A stretch of DNA of 47,388 nt from Rhodocyclales bacterium. Its GTDB lineage: Bacteria; Pseudomonadota; Gammaproteobacteria; Burkholderiales; Rhodocyclaceae. The stretch spans positions 1-47,388 of the forward strand of contig JAPLQX010000020.1 in the NCBI GenBank assembly GCA_026399435.1, read 5' to 3'. Below the pieces are notes generated by a model. That model was not told the DNA's origin. It worked only from the letters and a program-made list of their open reading frames with translations, and did not search any database. This document shows positions 18,454-28,210 of this stretch, in pieces; the stretch's first letter is position 1, and every line of letters starts with the position of its first letter. A program made the translations under genes and the position numbers.

Positions 18454-20064
18454 ATGAGCGCGATCTCTCTCTGCAACGCCACACCCACTGAAGCCACGAC
18501 ACTGGAAACCGAAGTCCTCATCATCGGCGGCGGCGTGACCGGCACCGGGATCATGCGCGACCTTGCGCTGCGCGGCATCCACAGCCTGCTGATCGACAAA
18601 CGCGACCTGTGCGCCGGCGCTTCCGGCGGCAACCACGGCCTGCTGCACTCGGGCGCCCGTTATGTTTCGACCGATCCCGCCGCGGCGATCGAATGCCGGC
18701 AGGAAAACGCGTTGCTCAAGCGGCTTGCGCCGCAGTGCATCGAGACCGCGGGGGGCCTGTTCGTCGCAGTGGAGGGGGATGATCCGGCGTTTGCCGAGCA
18801 ATTTCCGGCGCTGTGCCGGAATGCCGGCATCGACTGCGACGAACTGAGCCCCGCCGAGGCGCGAAAGCTGGAACCCGTGCTCTCGGAAAAGCTGTTCAAG
18901 GCCTGTCGCGTGCCCGATGCCACCATCGATCCCTTTCACTTGGCGATGCTGAATGTCGCTCACGCCCGCCTGACCAACGGCAGCGTCTATCGCCCGCATA
19001 CCGAGGTCCTGCGCTTCGAGATGGCGGACGGGGAAATCCGCGCGGCCATTTGCCACGACCATCTGCACAATCGCCCGCTGACGATCCGCGCCAGGCAGTT
19101 CGTGAACGCCGGCGGCGCGTGGGCCATGAACATCGCACGGCTGGCGGCTTGCGCCGACGTGCACCTGCTCTACGCCAAGGGAACCATCCTGGTCAGCAAC
19201 GACCGCCTGGCGCACCACGTCGTCAACCGGCTGCGGTCTCCCGGCGACGGCGACATCCTGGTACCGGGCGGAACGGTTTCCCTGCTCGGCACCACCTCCA
19301 CCCGCGTCGACGATCTGGAACACGTCGGCCCCACCGCGGAGGAAATCGATCGCAACATCCGCGAGGGCGCCGCGATGATTCCGGCACTGGCCGGCGCCCG
19401 CTACATCCGGGCCTTTTCCCGGGTTCGGCCGCTGCTGCAGGCCGCCGGGAATGCCGGCGACCGCGCCGCATCGCGCGGCTTTGCGCTGCTCGACCACGCA
19501 TCGCAAGGTCTTGGCAACTTCTGCACCATCACCGGCGGCAAGCTCACCACCTTCCGCCTGATGGCCGAAAAGACTTCCGACCTCGTCGCCGGCCGGCTCG
19601 GCAACGACCAAGCCTGCATGACGGCCACCATTCCGCTGCCCGACGACGAAGCCTGCAGCTGGACCGAGCCCGCTACCGCGCTGAAGCACTGGCATCGGGA
19701 CCGGGATGCCGACGACATGATTCTCTGCGAATGCGAAATGGTGCCGCAGTCGGCGATCGAGCAGATCTTCGCCGGCTCGCCGGGTGCCGAGCAGGAGCGG
19801 ACCATCGAAGCCGTGGCCCTGCGTTCCCGTGCAGGAAAAGGCCCCTGCCAGGGATCGTTCTGCGGCATCCGCATCGGCTCCTGGTTGTATGACCAGGGCT
19901 ACTACCGGGATGCCACCGGCCTCGCGCACCTGCGCGACTTTTTCGACGAACGCTTCAAGGGCCAGCGCTGCGTCATCTGGGGACAGCAGGCGGCGCAGAT
20001 GGAACTGGCGGAAGCCCTGCACTGCGGGCTGCTCGGCCTCGACACGCTGGAGGGCGACCGGTGA
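18454..20064 (+). CDS. glpA: Anaerobic glycerol-3-phosphate dehydrogenase, subunit A
   Basis: GlpA is the FAD subunit that oxidises sn-glycerol-3-phosphate to dihydroxyacetone phosphate. The 536-residue protein (E. coli 542) begins with the FAD-binding GGGVTGTGIMRDLALRG, has the GNHGLLHSGARY block and a C-terminal BFD-like [2Fe-2S] domain with four cysteines in LCECEM and PCQGSFCG. CAGGAA precedes the ATG. The 3' end overlaps glpB by 4 bases. With the Fe-S protein upstream and the Ugp importer downstream this forms a complete glycerol-3-phosphate uptake and oxidation locus. Confidence 0.94.
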   Translation: MSAISLCNATPTEATTLETEVLIIGGGVTGTGIMRDLALRGIHSLLIDKRDLCAGASGGNHGLLHSGARYVSTDPAAAIECRQENALLKRLAPQCIETAGGLFVAVEGDDPAFAEQFPALCRNAGIDCDELSPAEARKLEPVLSEKLFKACRVPDATIDPFHLAMLNVAHARLTNGSVYRPHTEVLRFEMADGEIRAAICHDHLHNRPLTIRARQFVNAGGAWAMNIARLAACADVHLLYAKGTILVSNDRLAHHVVNRLRSPGDGDILVPGGTVSLLGTTSTRVDDLEHVGPTAEEIDRNIREGAAMIPALAGARYIRAFSRVRPLLQAAGNAGDRAASRGFALLDHASQGLGNFCTITGGKLTTFRLMAEKTSDLVAGRLGNDQACMTATIPLPDDEACSWTEPATALKHWHRDRDADDMILCECEMVPQSAIEQIFAGSPGAEQERTIEAVALRSRAGKGPCQGSFCGIRIGSWLYDQGYYRDATGLAHLRDFFDERFKGQRCVIWGQQAAQMELAEALHCGLLGLDTLEGDR

Positions 20065-21344
20065 GCGGCTCGCCGCGGCATTTCACCACGCAACTGGCGG
20101 TGATCGGCTCGGGCATCGCCGGCTTTGCCGCGTCGATCTTTGCCATCAACCGCAAGATCGTCACCGCGCAAGTCGGCAATACCGGGGCGGTGGCCTATAC
20201 GACCGGTTATCTGGATTTGATCGGCAAGCTCGGCGGCACGACTGATCCCGTCACCGACCCCTGGCAGGCCCTCACGCGCCTGCGTGAAACGGAGCCGAAG
20301 CATCCGCTCTGTCGCGTTGCCGCTGATGACATTCAGCGGGCATTCACCGAATTCACGGACTTTCTCGGCACATGCGGGCTGGCCTACAGTTCACCGGGAG
20401 CCTGCAATATCACGGCGCTGACCCCGGTCGGCACCCTCAAGCAGACGCTCTGCGTGCCGGCCACCATGGCGGCCGGGCCACGCGCACTGGCCGCCAACGC
20501 GCCGTGCGTGATCGTCGATTTCAAGGGCCTGAAGGGCTTCAGCGGCGCCGAGGTGGTGGCTAATTTGCGCGACCGCTGGCCGCAACTCACTACACAACGC
20601 ATAGTCTTTCCCGGCATGGACCGCGGCGAGGTCTATCCGGAAGTCATGGCCCGGGCGCTGGAGGTTCCGGCAACCCGGGAAAAGCTCGCCGTGGCGCTGA
20701 ACGATGTTGCCGGATCGGCCGAGGTCATCGGCCTTCCGGCGATTCTCGGCATGCACCGCCCGGACCATGTGCTGGCCGAACTGGAGCGCCTCACGGGCCG
20801 CGAGATTTTTGAAATTCCCACCATGCCGCCTTCCGTGCCGGGCATCCGCCTGCGCGAGCTGTTTCAACAGGTCTTGCCGCAACGGGGGGTGACCCTGATT
20901 CCCCAGCAAAGAGTCACCGCGCTGAGCTTCGCGGACGATGGCGCGACCCTCGCCCTGAGCGACAGCTATGGCCCGATCCGGGTGCATGCGCAAGCGGTGA
21001 TTCTGGCGACCGGCCGTTTCCTCAGCGGCGGTCTCGAAGCGCATCCCGCGGGCATCCGGGAGCATTTGCTGGACCTGCCGGTGACCCAGCCGGCGGACAG
21101 GTCCGACTGGTACCGCGAACGCTACACCGACCCGCGCGGCCATCCGATACATCGGGCCGGCATCGAAGTCGATGATTCCTTCCGGCCCTTGACCCGCGAG
21201 GGCCGTCGCCACCATGAGCGACTGTTTGCCGCTGGGGTCATTCTTGCCCACCAGGACTGGATTCGCGGCCGCAGTGGCGCGGGCATCGCCATTGCCACGG
21301 CCTTCAGGGCAGTGACGGAAGCGGAACACTTTCTGTTGAGCTAG
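20061..21344 (+). CDS. glpB: Anaerobic glycerol-3-phosphate dehydrogenase, subunit B
   Basis: GlpB is the flavin-containing second subunit that links GlpA to the Fe-S subunit. The 427-residue protein (E. coli 419) has a dinucleotide-binding start (LAVIGSGIAGFAASIFA) and the conserved ATGRFLSGGLEA block with a C-terminal ARG/AGV(I)LAHQDWIRGRSGAGIA-like ending. It starts with GTG at 20061, overlapping the glpA stop. The gene converges on ugpC; the 185-base gap holds a proteobacterial inverted repeat that may act as terminator. Confidence 0.93.
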   Translation: MSGSPRHFTTQLAVIGSGIAGFAASIFAINRKIVTAQVGNTGAVAYTTGYLDLIGKLGGTTDPVTDPWQALTRLRETEPKHPLCRVAADDIQRAFTEFTDFLGTCGLAYSSPGACNITALTPVGTLKQTLCVPATMAAGPRALAANAPCVIVDFKGLKGFSGAEVVANLRDRWPQLTTQRIVFPGMDRGEVYPEVMARALEVPATREKLAVALNDVAGSAEVIGLPAILGMHRPDHVLAELERLTGREIFEIPTMPPSVPGIRLRELFQQVLPQRGVTLIPQQRVTALSFADDGATLALSDSYGPIRVHAQAVILATGRFLSGGLEAHPAGIREHLLDLPVTQPADRSDWYRERYTDPRGHPIHRAGIEVDDSFRPLTREGRRHHERLFAAGVILAHQDWIRGRSGAGIAIATAFRAVTEAEHFLLS

Positions 21345-21385
21345 CGGTGGGCTTCGCAAGTCTTGCGACTGGCGCCAATTGGACT

Positions 21386-21447
21386 GTCGTCCCGGCGAAC
21401 GCCGGGACCCAGACGTTTGCTGGATTCCGGCGTTCGCCGGAATGACG
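21386..21447. repeat. Inverted-repeat element (CCGGCGAACGCCGG type)
   Basis: Two hairpins, TCCCGGC-GAAC-GCCGGGA and TTCCGGC-GTTC-GCCGGAA, flank a short spacer, and the outer ends GTCGTCCC and GAATGACG also pair. This is a widespread proteobacterial extragenic repeat. It lies between the convergent glpB and ugpC and could stop transcription from both sides. Confidence 0.75.
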
Positions 21448-21529
21448 GATCGGAAGTATCGCGGTTCGATCTATTCACAAGAACTACAGTAAGCCCGGCT
21501 GATACCTTTTCAGGCAGGGCGCCTGCAAC

Positions 21530-22540
21530 TCAGGCTTCGATGCGCAGTCCGCTCGCCGCGTCGAAATAGTGTTCCTGCGCCCGGTCGTAGCGTAGCGCCA
21601 GCTTCCCGGTGTGCGCGGCAAAGGATTGATGCAGGCGGACCGCGATGCGTGCGCCGCTGGCACCCTCGGCGAGACGACCATAGACCAGCGTATCGCTGCC
21701 GAGCGGTTCCAGCAGATCGACGTCCACCGTCAGCATCGCTTCGCTCGGCGCGCAAGGTTCGAGGTGCTCCGGGCGAATGCCGAGCAGGATTTCCTTCCCG
21801 TTGCGCTGCGTGGGGATCAGGTTCATCGGCGGCGAACCGATGAAGCCGGCGACGAAGGTCGTGGCCGGCTTGGCATAAACATCGAGCGGGGCGCCGATCT
21901 GCTCGGCGCGTCCGGCGTTCATCACGATCATGCGCTGCGCCATGGTCATGGCCTCGACCTGGTCGTGCGTGACATACAGGCTGGTGGTCGCCAGCCGCCG
22001 GTGCAGGGCTTGCAGTTCCGCGCGCATCTGCACCCGCAGCTTGGCGTCGAGATTCGACAGCGGTTCGTCGAAGAGGAACACCGCCGGCTCGCGCACGATG
22101 GCACGCCCCATGGCGACGCGCTGGCGCTGGCCGCCCGAAAGATCGCGCGGCCGGCGGCCGAGATACGGGCCCAGTTCGAGGATCTCTGCCGCGCGTTGCA
22201 CGCGCTCGTCGATGTCGGACTTGGATCGCCCCTGGATCCTCAGGCCGTAGGCCATGTTGTCGTACACGCTCATGTGCGGGTAGAGCGCGTAGTTCTGGAA
22301 CACCATGGCGATGTTGCGTTCCTTGGGCTCGAGGTCGTTCACCACGCGCTCGCCGATCGCGATCTCGCCGGAAGTGATCGTCTCCAGCCCCGCCACCATG
22401 CGCAGCAGCGTCGACTTGCCACAGCCCGAAGGCCCGACCATCACCACGAACTCGCCGTCGCCGATGTCCACGTCGATGCCCTGGATCACCTTGACGGCGC
22501 CGAAGGATTTGTAAACATTGCGGATCGATACGCTGGCCAT
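21530..22540 (-). CDS. ugpC: Glycerol-3-phosphate ABC importer, ATPase UgpC
   Basis: UgpC energises uptake of sn-glycerol-3-phosphate and glycerophosphodiesters. The 336-residue protein has Walker [10 protein letters not shown], signature [14 protein letters not shown], Walker [13 protein letters not shown], the H-loop in [11 protein letters not shown] and a C-terminal TOBE domain starting near GIRPEHLEP. The ATG at 22540 gives the family start [14 protein letters not shown]; the longer reading frame runs into ugpE. Because of the damaged ugpE end, the two genes now overlap by 1 base. It is the last gene of ugpBAEC. Confidence 0.93.
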   Translation of the reverse strand: MASVSIRNVYKSFGAVKVIQGIDVDIGDGEFVVMVGPSGCGKSTLLRMVAGLETITSGEIAIGERVVNDLEPKERNIAMVFQNYALYPHMSVYDNMAYGLRIQGRSKSDIDERVQRAAEILELGPYLGRRPRDLSGGQRQRVAMGRAIVREPAVFLFDEPLSNLDAKLRVQMRAELQALHRRLATTSLYVTHDQVEAMTMAQRMIVMNAGRAEQIGAPLDVYAKPATTFVAGFIGSPPMNLIPTQRNGKEILLGIRPEHLEPCAPSEAMLTVDVDLLEPLGSDTLVYGRLAEGASGARIAVRLHQSFAAHTGKLALRYDRAQEHYFDAASGLRIEA

Positions 22541-23361
22541 TATTGTTCGCTCATTTTTCGGTTTCCACGAGTCCCCGGCGGCAGCATGGCCAGCATCGCC
22601 GTCGCCATGATGAGGTTCCACTCGTTGGCCGCATCGCCGCCGACGATCATGCGCTTGATGCCGATCACCACCGTGTACATGGACTCGTCGCTGGCGATGA
22701 GCAGCGGCCACAGGTACTGGTTCCAGCCGTAGATGAACTGGATGACGAAAAGCGCTGCCATGGTGGTCTTGGACAGCGGCACCACCACGTCCCAGAAGAA
22801 GCGCATCGGCCCGGCGCCATCCATGCGTGCCGCCTCGGCCAACTCGTCCGGAATGGTCATGAAGAACTGGCGGAAGAGGAAGGTCGCGGTCGCCGACGCG
22901 ATCAGCGGCAGCGTCAGACCGGCGTAGGTATTCAGCAGGCCGAGGTCGGCCATCACCTTGAAGGTCGGGATGATGCGCACCTCGACCGGCAGCATCAGGG
23001 TGACGAAGATCATCCAGAAGAAGAAGTTGCGCAGCGGGAAGCGGAAATAGACGATGGCGAACGACGAGAGAATGGAGATGGTGATCTTGCCCAGCGGCAC
23101 CGCCAGGGCCATCACCGTGCTGTTGAGCAGCATGCTCAGCACCGCCTCCTGCGAGCCCGTGGTCGACCCGGCGAACAGCACCTGGGAATAGTTTTCGACG
23201 AAATGGCTGCCCGGCAGCAGCGGCATCGGCACCGACATGATCTCGTCGAGCGACAGCGTGGACGCGACGAAGGTCACGTAAAGCGGGAATGCGATGACGA
23301 ACGCGCCGACGATCAGCACGGCGTGCGTGATGAAGTCGAGCAAGGGCCGCTTCTCTACCAT
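22540..23361 (-). CDS. ugpE: Glycerol-3-phosphate ABC importer, permease UgpE with altered C-terminus
   Basis: The protein has the six-helix MalG-like permease plan and the EAA loop [13 protein letters not shown] that docks to UgpC. It follows UgpE well to residue 262 (AMLAMLPP) but then ends in [11 protein letters not shown]. In another frame, the same DNA just behind the break reads GLVETEK followed by TGA, the normal UgpE C-terminus. So about 35-40 bases encoding the last membrane helix seem to be deleted and the frame is shifted. The product (273 residues, E. coli 281) lacks the final helix end and may be impaired. A sequencing or assembly error is the alternative. Confidence 0.88.
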   Translation of the reverse strand: MVEKRPLLDFITHAVLIVGAFVIAFPLYVTFVASTLSLDEIMSVPMPLLPGSHFVENYSQVLFAGSTTGSQEAVLSMLLNSTVMALAVPLGKITISILSSFAIVYFRFPLRNFFFWMIFVTLMLPVEVRIIPTFKVMADLGLLNTYAGLTLPLIASATATFLFRQFFMTIPDELAEAARMDGAGPMRFFWDVVVPLSKTTMAALFVIQFIYGWNQYLWPLLIASDESMYTVVIGIKRMIVGGDAANEWNLIMATAMLAMLPPGTRGNRKMSEQ

Positions 23362-23371
23362 GGGCCGCCCA

Positions 23372-24253
23372 TCAGTACTGCACCTTGCGCTCGATGTATT
23401 TGAATTGCACTGCCGTCAGCGCGATGACGATGATCATCAGGATCACCGACTGCGCCGAGGAGCCGCCGATGTCGGCCGCTTTCACCCCGTCGTGGTAGAC
23501 CTTGTACACGAGTATCTGGGTCGCCTGCGCCGGCCCGCCTTGCGTGGTGGCGTCGATCACGCCGAAGGTGTCGAAGAAGGCATAGACGATGTTGACCACC
23601 AGCAGGAAGAAGGCGGTCGGCGACAGGAGCGGCAGCACGATGGTCCAGAAGCGCCGCGCCGGCCCCGCCCCGTCGATCGCCGCCGCCTCGATGAGGGATT
23701 TCGGGATTGACTGTAATCCGGCGAGGAAGAACAGGAAGTTGTAGCTGATCTGCTTCCACACCGAGGCGATGATGATCAGCAGCATCGCCTGGTCGCCATT
23801 GATGATCCAGTTCCAGTCGATGCCAAAGCCTTTCAGCACGAAGGTGACGATGCCGATGGACGGCGCAAACAGGAAGGCCCAGAGCACGCCGGCGACTGCC
23901 GCCGCCACGGCGTAAGGCCAGATCAGGACCGTCTTGTAGATGAGCGCACCGCGTACCACCCGGTCCGCCATGGTGGCGAGGAGCAGGGAGATCATTATGC
24001 CGAGGCCCGCCACGGCCACGCTGAACACGGCCGTGGTCTTGAAGGATTCCAGATAGTGCGGATCGGCGAACAGCGACGTGAAGTTGTCGAACCCGACGAA
24101 TTCGCTTTGCAGGCCGAACGCATCCTGCAACTGGAAGGAGTACCAGATCGCCTGTCCCGCCGGCCAGAAGAAGAACACCACCGTGATGGCGAGCTGCGGC
24201 GCCAGCAGCACGTAAGGCAGCCACGCCGAGCGGAAGACTACGCGCTTTTCCAT
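23372..24253 (-). CDS. ugpA: Glycerol-3-phosphate ABC importer, permease UgpA
   Basis: The 293-residue inner-membrane protein has six predicted helices and the EAA motif [22 protein letters not shown] for contact with UgpC. The N-terminal part ([22 protein letters not shown]) and the [21 protein letters not shown] stretch match UgpA/MalF-type permeases. It lies 10 bases before ugpE and 28 bases after ugpB in the usual order B-A-E-C. Its partner UgpE appears damaged, so the function of the complex is uncertain. Confidence 0.93.
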   Translation of the reverse strand: MEKRVVFRSAWLPYVLLAPQLAITVVFFFWPAGQAIWYSFQLQDAFGLQSEFVGFDNFTSLFADPHYLESFKTTAVFSVAVAGLGIMISLLLATMADRVVRGALIYKTVLIWPYAVAAAVAGVLWAFLFAPSIGIVTFVLKGFGIDWNWIINGDQAMLLIIIASVWKQISYNFLFFLAGLQSIPKSLIEAAAIDGAGPARRFWTIVLPLLSPTAFFLLVVNIVYAFFDTFGVIDATTQGGPAQATQILVYKVYHDGVKAADIGGSSAQSVILMIIVIALTAVQFKYIERKVQY

Positions 24254-24281
24254 TCCGTTCGGCGTATTGGTGTGACTGACT

Positions 24282-25598
24282 CTACTTGTTCGCCGCCTGG
24301 AACTTGCGCAGGATAGCGTTGCCGCGCTTGACCGCGTCGTTCATGGCGGTCTTGGCGTCCTTCTTGCCCGCGAACACGGCCTCCAGTTCCTCCTCGATCA
24401 CCTCGCGGCCCTGCACGAAGTTGCCGAAGCGCAGGCCCTTCGAATTCGCGGTCGGTGGCTTGTTGGTGAGCTGCTTCACCGGCATGTCCGCGCCGGGGTT
24501 CTTCTCGTAGAAGCCGGTTGCGCGCGTCAGTTCGTAGGCCCCCCGCGTGATCGGCACATAGCCGGTGGTGGTGTGCCATTCCATCTGGATCTTGGGTTGC
24601 GAGAGGAAGGCGAGGAACTTCGCCACGCCCTTGTACTCGACGGCCTTGCGGTTCTTGCCGCCCATCACCCACAGCGAAGCGCCACCGATGATCGAGTTCT
24701 GCGGCGCGCCCTTGACGTCGTCGTGATATGGAATGAAATTGATCGACCAGTCGAACTTGGCCGCCTTCTTGATGCCCGCCTGGGCGCCCGCGCTGCCGCT
24801 GAACATGGCGCACTCGCCGCTGTAGAACTTGGCGTCGCCCTGGTTGGTACGCCCGGCGTAGGTAAACAGGCCCTTCTTCGCCATGTCGCCCAGCATCGCG
24901 ACGTGGCGCACATGCAGCGGCGAATTGATCGTGAACTCGGTGTCGAGGCCGCCCATGCCGTTCTGCTTGGTGCCGATCGGAACGTTATGCCAGGCGCTGA
25001 AGTTCTCGATGTGCATCCAGGAAGGCCAACTGGTGGTATAGACGCACTGCTGGCCGGCCGCCTTCAGCTTTTCCGCGGCGACGAGGAACTCCTTCCACGT
25101 CTTCGGCGCCACCGGCTCCAGGCCTGCCTTCCTGAAGGCATCCTTGTTGATGTAGAACATCACCGTCGAGCTGTTGAAGGGGAAGGACAGCATGTTGCCC
25201 TTCAGGTCCGAGTAGTAGCCGGTCACGGTAGGCAGGTAGGCATTCTGATCGAAGGGTTCCTTGGCGTCCTTCATCACTTTCGCCACCGGCACGATCGCGC
25301 CCTTGGCCGCCATCATGGTCGCGGTGCCGACCTCGAACACCTGCAGCATGTGCGGCGCGTTGCCGGCGCGGAAAGCGGCGATTGCGGCCGTCATCGACTC
25401 GGGGTACTGCCCCTTGTATACGGGGACCACCTTGTATTCCGCCTGGCTTTCGTTGAACTTGTTGGCAAGTCCGTTGAGCGCCTCGCCGAGCGCGCCTCCC
25501 ATCGAATGCCACCACTGGATCTCGGTCACGGCCTGCGCGGCGGGGGCGGCGAAAATGCCGGCGGTGAATAAGGCGGCTGCGAGTTTCCTGAATTTCAT
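24282..25598 (-). CDS. ugpB: Glycerol-3-phosphate-binding periplasmic protein UgpB
   Basis: The 438-residue precursor (same length as E. coli UgpB) has a Sec signal peptide cut near [15 protein letters not shown] and the family's substrate-binding landmarks: [36 protein letters not shown] and [10 protein letters not shown]. It delivers glycerol-3-phosphate from the periplasm to UgpAE. The ATG at 25598 is supported by GGAGAAC upstream; the frame is open far beyond it without similarity. It is the first gene of the operon, reading away from the malic enzyme gene. Confidence 0.94.
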   Translation of the reverse strand: MKFRKLAAALFTAGIFAAPAAQAVTEIQWWHSMGGALGEALNGLANKFNESQAEYKVVPVYKGQYPESMTAAIAAFRAGNAPHMLQVFEVGTATMMAAKGAIVPVAKVMKDAKEPFDQNAYLPTVTGYYSDLKGNMLSFPFNSSTVMFYINKDAFRKAGLEPVAPKTWKEFLVAAEKLKAAGQQCVYTTSWPSWMHIENFSAWHNVPIGTKQNGMGGLDTEFTINSPLHVRHVAMLGDMAKKGLFTYAGRTNQGDAKFYSGECAMFSGSAGAQAGIKKAAKFDWSINFIPYHDDVKGAPQNSIIGGASLWVMGGKNRKAVEYKGVAKFLAFLSQPKIQMEWHTTTGYVPITRGAYELTRATGFYEKNPGADMPVKQLTNKPPTANSKGLRFGNFVQGREVIEEELEAVFAGKKDAKTAMNDAVKRGNAILRKFQAANK

Positions 25599-25653
25599 GG
25601 TGTTCTCCTCTGGGTACGCCGGTTTCTGAAGATAGCGACTGGAATCTTGTATG

Positions 25654-25684
25654 AGTATAGCTTGAACGACCGAGACGATTTCAA
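25654..25684 (-). promoter_or_regulatory. Candidate sigma-70 promoter of ugpBAEC
   Basis: On the minus strand TTGAAA (25684-25679) and TATACT (25659-25654) are spaced 19 bases, somewhat long, and lie 55 bases upstream of the ugpB start. An inverted CTTGAA / TTTCAAG pair overlaps the region and could bind a regulator. No typical Pho box was recognised. Confidence 0.4.
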
Positions 25685-25838
25685 GCCCGAAGCGCATGGA
25701 GTCGATCATCATTTTCAAGGTTGCCCCCTTGAGGCGCCGCACCTCCTGTCGTGGATATCCGCAATTGTCGCTTGGCGGAGAGACGGGTAGTATCGGCTCC
25801 AGCCTGTCCGCTTTTTTGACAATGACCGGAGGACGTTC

Positions 25839-27476
25839 ATGAAAACACCTCAGGATGCCGTTCCGCACGGCGTGCAACTGCTGCACGATCCGCTGTGCAA
25901 CAAGGGCACTGCCTTTACCGAGGTCGAGCGCGATGCGCTGGGCCTGCGCGGTCTGTTGCCGCCGCACGTGCATAGCCAGGACGAGCAGATGGCGCGCTTT
26001 CTCGAAAACCTGCGCAAGCTCGCGGATCCGCTGGAGAAGTTCGTCGCCTTGAGCGCCCTGCACGATCGCAACGAGGCCCTGTTCTTCCGCGTGGTTTGCG
26101 ACAACGTCGACGAAATCATGCCCCTGATCTACACGCCGACGGTCGGATTGGCCTGCCAGCGTTTCGGCCATATCTTTCAGCGCCCGCGCGGCATGTTCAT
26201 CGGCGTCAACGATCGCGGCCGCGTTGCCGACATCCTGCGCAACTGGCCGCTCAAGGCCGGCATCATCGTCGTTACCGACGGCGAGCGCATTCTCGGCCTG
26301 GGCGACCAGGGCGCCAACGGCATGGGCATCCCGGTCGGCAAGCTATCGCTGTATACGGCCTGCGCCGGCGTCGATCCGGCCTTGTGCCTGCCGGTGACGC
26401 TGGACATGGGCACCAACAACGAAGCCCTGCTCGCCGATCCGTATTACGTCGGCCTGCGCCGCCATCGCGTGACCGGTCCGGCCTATGACGAGCTGATCGA
26501 CGAGTTCATAACCGCGGCGCGCGAAGTGTTCCCCGACGTCATCATCCAGTTCGAGGATTTTGCCAACCACAACGCATTCCGTCTGCTGGAAAGGTATCGC
26601 GACCGCATCTGTACCTTCAACGACGACATCCAGGGCACCGCCTCCGTCGCGGTGGCCGGGGTGCTCTCCGCGCTGCGCGTCAAGGGGACGAAGCTGGCCG
26701 ACGAGAAATTCCTCTTCCTCGGCGCCGGGGAGGCCGCCACCGGGATTGCTGACCTGCTAGTGGCGGCGATGGTGGCCCTGGGCATCGACGTCGCCGAGGC
26801 GCGACGGCACTGCTGGCTGGTCGACTCGAAAGGTCTGGTGGTGAAGTCCCGCGAGGGGCTGGCTGCGCAGAAACTGCCCTACGCCCACGAGCATGCACCC
26901 GTAGCGGACTTTCTGTCGGCGCTGACGGCGCTGCGGCCGACGGCGATCATCGGCGTTGCGGCGGTCGGCGGCACCTTCACGCCGGAAGTGCTGCGCGCGA
27001 TGGCCGACACCAACCAGCGCCCCATCGTGTTTGCGCTGTCCAATCCCACCTCGAAGGCCGAATGCACGGCGGAGCAGGCCTATCAGGGCACCGACGGCCG
27101 CGCCCTGTTCGCCTGCGGCAGCCCGTTTGCGCCGGTGTCGTTCGCGGGCAAGACCCTGGTGCCGCGCCAAGGCAACAACTGCTACATCTTTCCCGGCGTC
27201 GGGCTTGGTGCGATCGCATGCGGCGCCACGCGCATCACCGACGAGATGTTCCTCGCCGCCGCCCATACGCTGGCGTCGCAGGTCACGCCGGCGGACCTCG
27301 ATCAGGGCAGCCTGTTCCCGCCCCTGACCAGCATCCGCGAGGTCTCTGCCCGCATCGCCGTGGCGATCGCCGAGGTGGCTTACGAGCGTGGGCTGGCCGC
27401 CAAGCCGCGCGCCGACGACCTGCGCGCGCAGGTGCAGGAGCAGGTCTTCGATCCGCACTATCGCACTTGTGTCTAG
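25839..27476 (+). CDS. maeA: NAD-dependent malic enzyme
   Basis: The enzyme decarboxylates malate to pyruvate. The 545-residue protein shows the catalytic-Tyr block LIYTPTVGLACQRF, the GLGDQGANGMGIPVGKLSLYTA block, the metal-binding QFEDFANHNAF, and the NAD motif FLGAGEAATGIADL. The long form (about 550 residues with the N-terminal LLHDPLCNKGTAFT region) is the MaeA/SfcA class. GGAGGA precedes the ATG. It stands alone, divergent from ugpB, and is followed by a hairpin. Confidence 0.94.
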   Translation: MKTPQDAVPHGVQLLHDPLCNKGTAFTEVERDALGLRGLLPPHVHSQDEQMARFLENLRKLADPLEKFVALSALHDRNEALFFRVVCDNVDEIMPLIYTPTVGLACQRFGHIFQRPRGMFIGVNDRGRVADILRNWPLKAGIIVVTDGERILGLGDQGANGMGIPVGKLSLYTACAGVDPALCLPVTLDMGTNNEALLADPYYVGLRRHRVTGPAYDELIDEFITAAREVFPDVIIQFEDFANHNAFRLLERYRDRICTFNDDIQGTASVAVAGVLSALRVKGTKLADEKFLFLGAGEAATGIADLLVAAMVALGIDVAEARRHCWLVDSKGLVVKSREGLAAQKLPYAHEHAPVADFLSALTALRPTAIIGVAAVGGTFTPEVLRAMADTNQRPIVFALSNPTSKAECTAEQAYQGTDGRALFACGSPFAPVSFAGKTLVPRQGNNCYIFPGVGLGAIACGATRITDEMFLAAAHTLASQVTPADLDQGSLFPPLTSIREVSARIAVAIAEVAYERGLAAKPRADDLRAQVQEQVFDPHYRTCV

Positions 27477-27483
27477 CGGCTGT

Positions 27484-27501
27484 TTGAGCTATTTCGCTCA
27501 A
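27484..27501 (+). terminator. Short hairpin after the malic enzyme gene
   Basis: TTGAGC and GCTCAA pair around a 6-base loop 8 bases after the stop codon. No T run follows. Weak terminator candidate. Confidence 0.35.
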
Positions 27502-27550
27502 GGGCTATAGTAGAGCCGTGTTGTAAGTGTTTCCAGAACACGGAGCATCA

Positions 27551-28183
27551 ATGATCGACCTTGCCCAATTGCCGATGGACCTTGCCGCGCTGCTGGCGCT
27601 GGCTGCCGGGCTCGGCTGGGCTTCCGGGGTGCGCCTTTACACCACGCTGTTCGTCGTCGGCCTCGCCGGCAAGCTGGGCTGGATAGTGTTGCCGCCGGGC
27701 CTGCATCTACTCGAGCATCACTGGGTGCTGGGCGCTGCAGGCGTCATGCTGGTCGCCGAATTCTTCGCCGACAAGATTCCCCTGCTCGATTCCGTGTGGG
27801 ACACGGTGCACACCTTCATCCGCATTCCGGCCGGCGCGGCGCTTGCAGCCATGGCGTTCGGCGGTCAGGGTGTCGAATGGCAGAGCGCCATGGCGATTCT
27901 GGGCGGCACGCTGGCGGCCGGCACGCACTTTACCAAGGCCGGCACGCGCGCCATCATCAATGCGTCGCCCGAGCCATTCACCAACCTTGCCGCCTCCTTC
28001 GGCGAGGACGTCGTGGTCCTGACCTGGCTGTGGCTGATGTTCGCCCATCCCTGGCTGATGCTGGCGCTGCTGCTGCTGGCGGTCGCGCTGATCGTCTGGC
28101 TGCTGCCGATACTCTGGCGCAACATTGCAGGCGTGATCCGTGGGCTGTCGCTGCCCCGGCCGACGGCGGGTACCAACCCCTAG
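27551..28183 (+). CDS. DUF4126 family membrane protein
   Basis: The 210-residue protein has four to five hydrophobic segments (LALAAGLGWASGVRLYTTLFVVGLAG near the start; a long one at about 165-190). It carries the conserved GVRLY, VAEFFADKIPLLDSVWDTVHTFIR and the THFTKAGTRAIINASPEPFTN blocks of the DUF4126 family. Function is unknown. It is followed within 30 bases by a CtaA-like gene in the same direction, so co-transcription is likely. Confidence 0.8.
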   Translation: MIDLAQLPMDLAALLALAAGLGWASGVRLYTTLFVVGLAGKLGWIVLPPGLHLLEHHWVLGAAGVMLVAEFFADKIPLLDSVWDTVHTFIRIPAGAALAAMAFGGQGVEWQSAMAILGGTLAAGTHFTKAGTRAIINASPEPFTNLAASFGEDVVVLTWLWLMFAHPWLMLALLLLAVALIVWLLPILWRNIAGVIRGLSLPRPTAGTNP

Positions 28184-28210
28184 GCGGATCGCCGGGGGGA
28201 TGGCGTGGTC

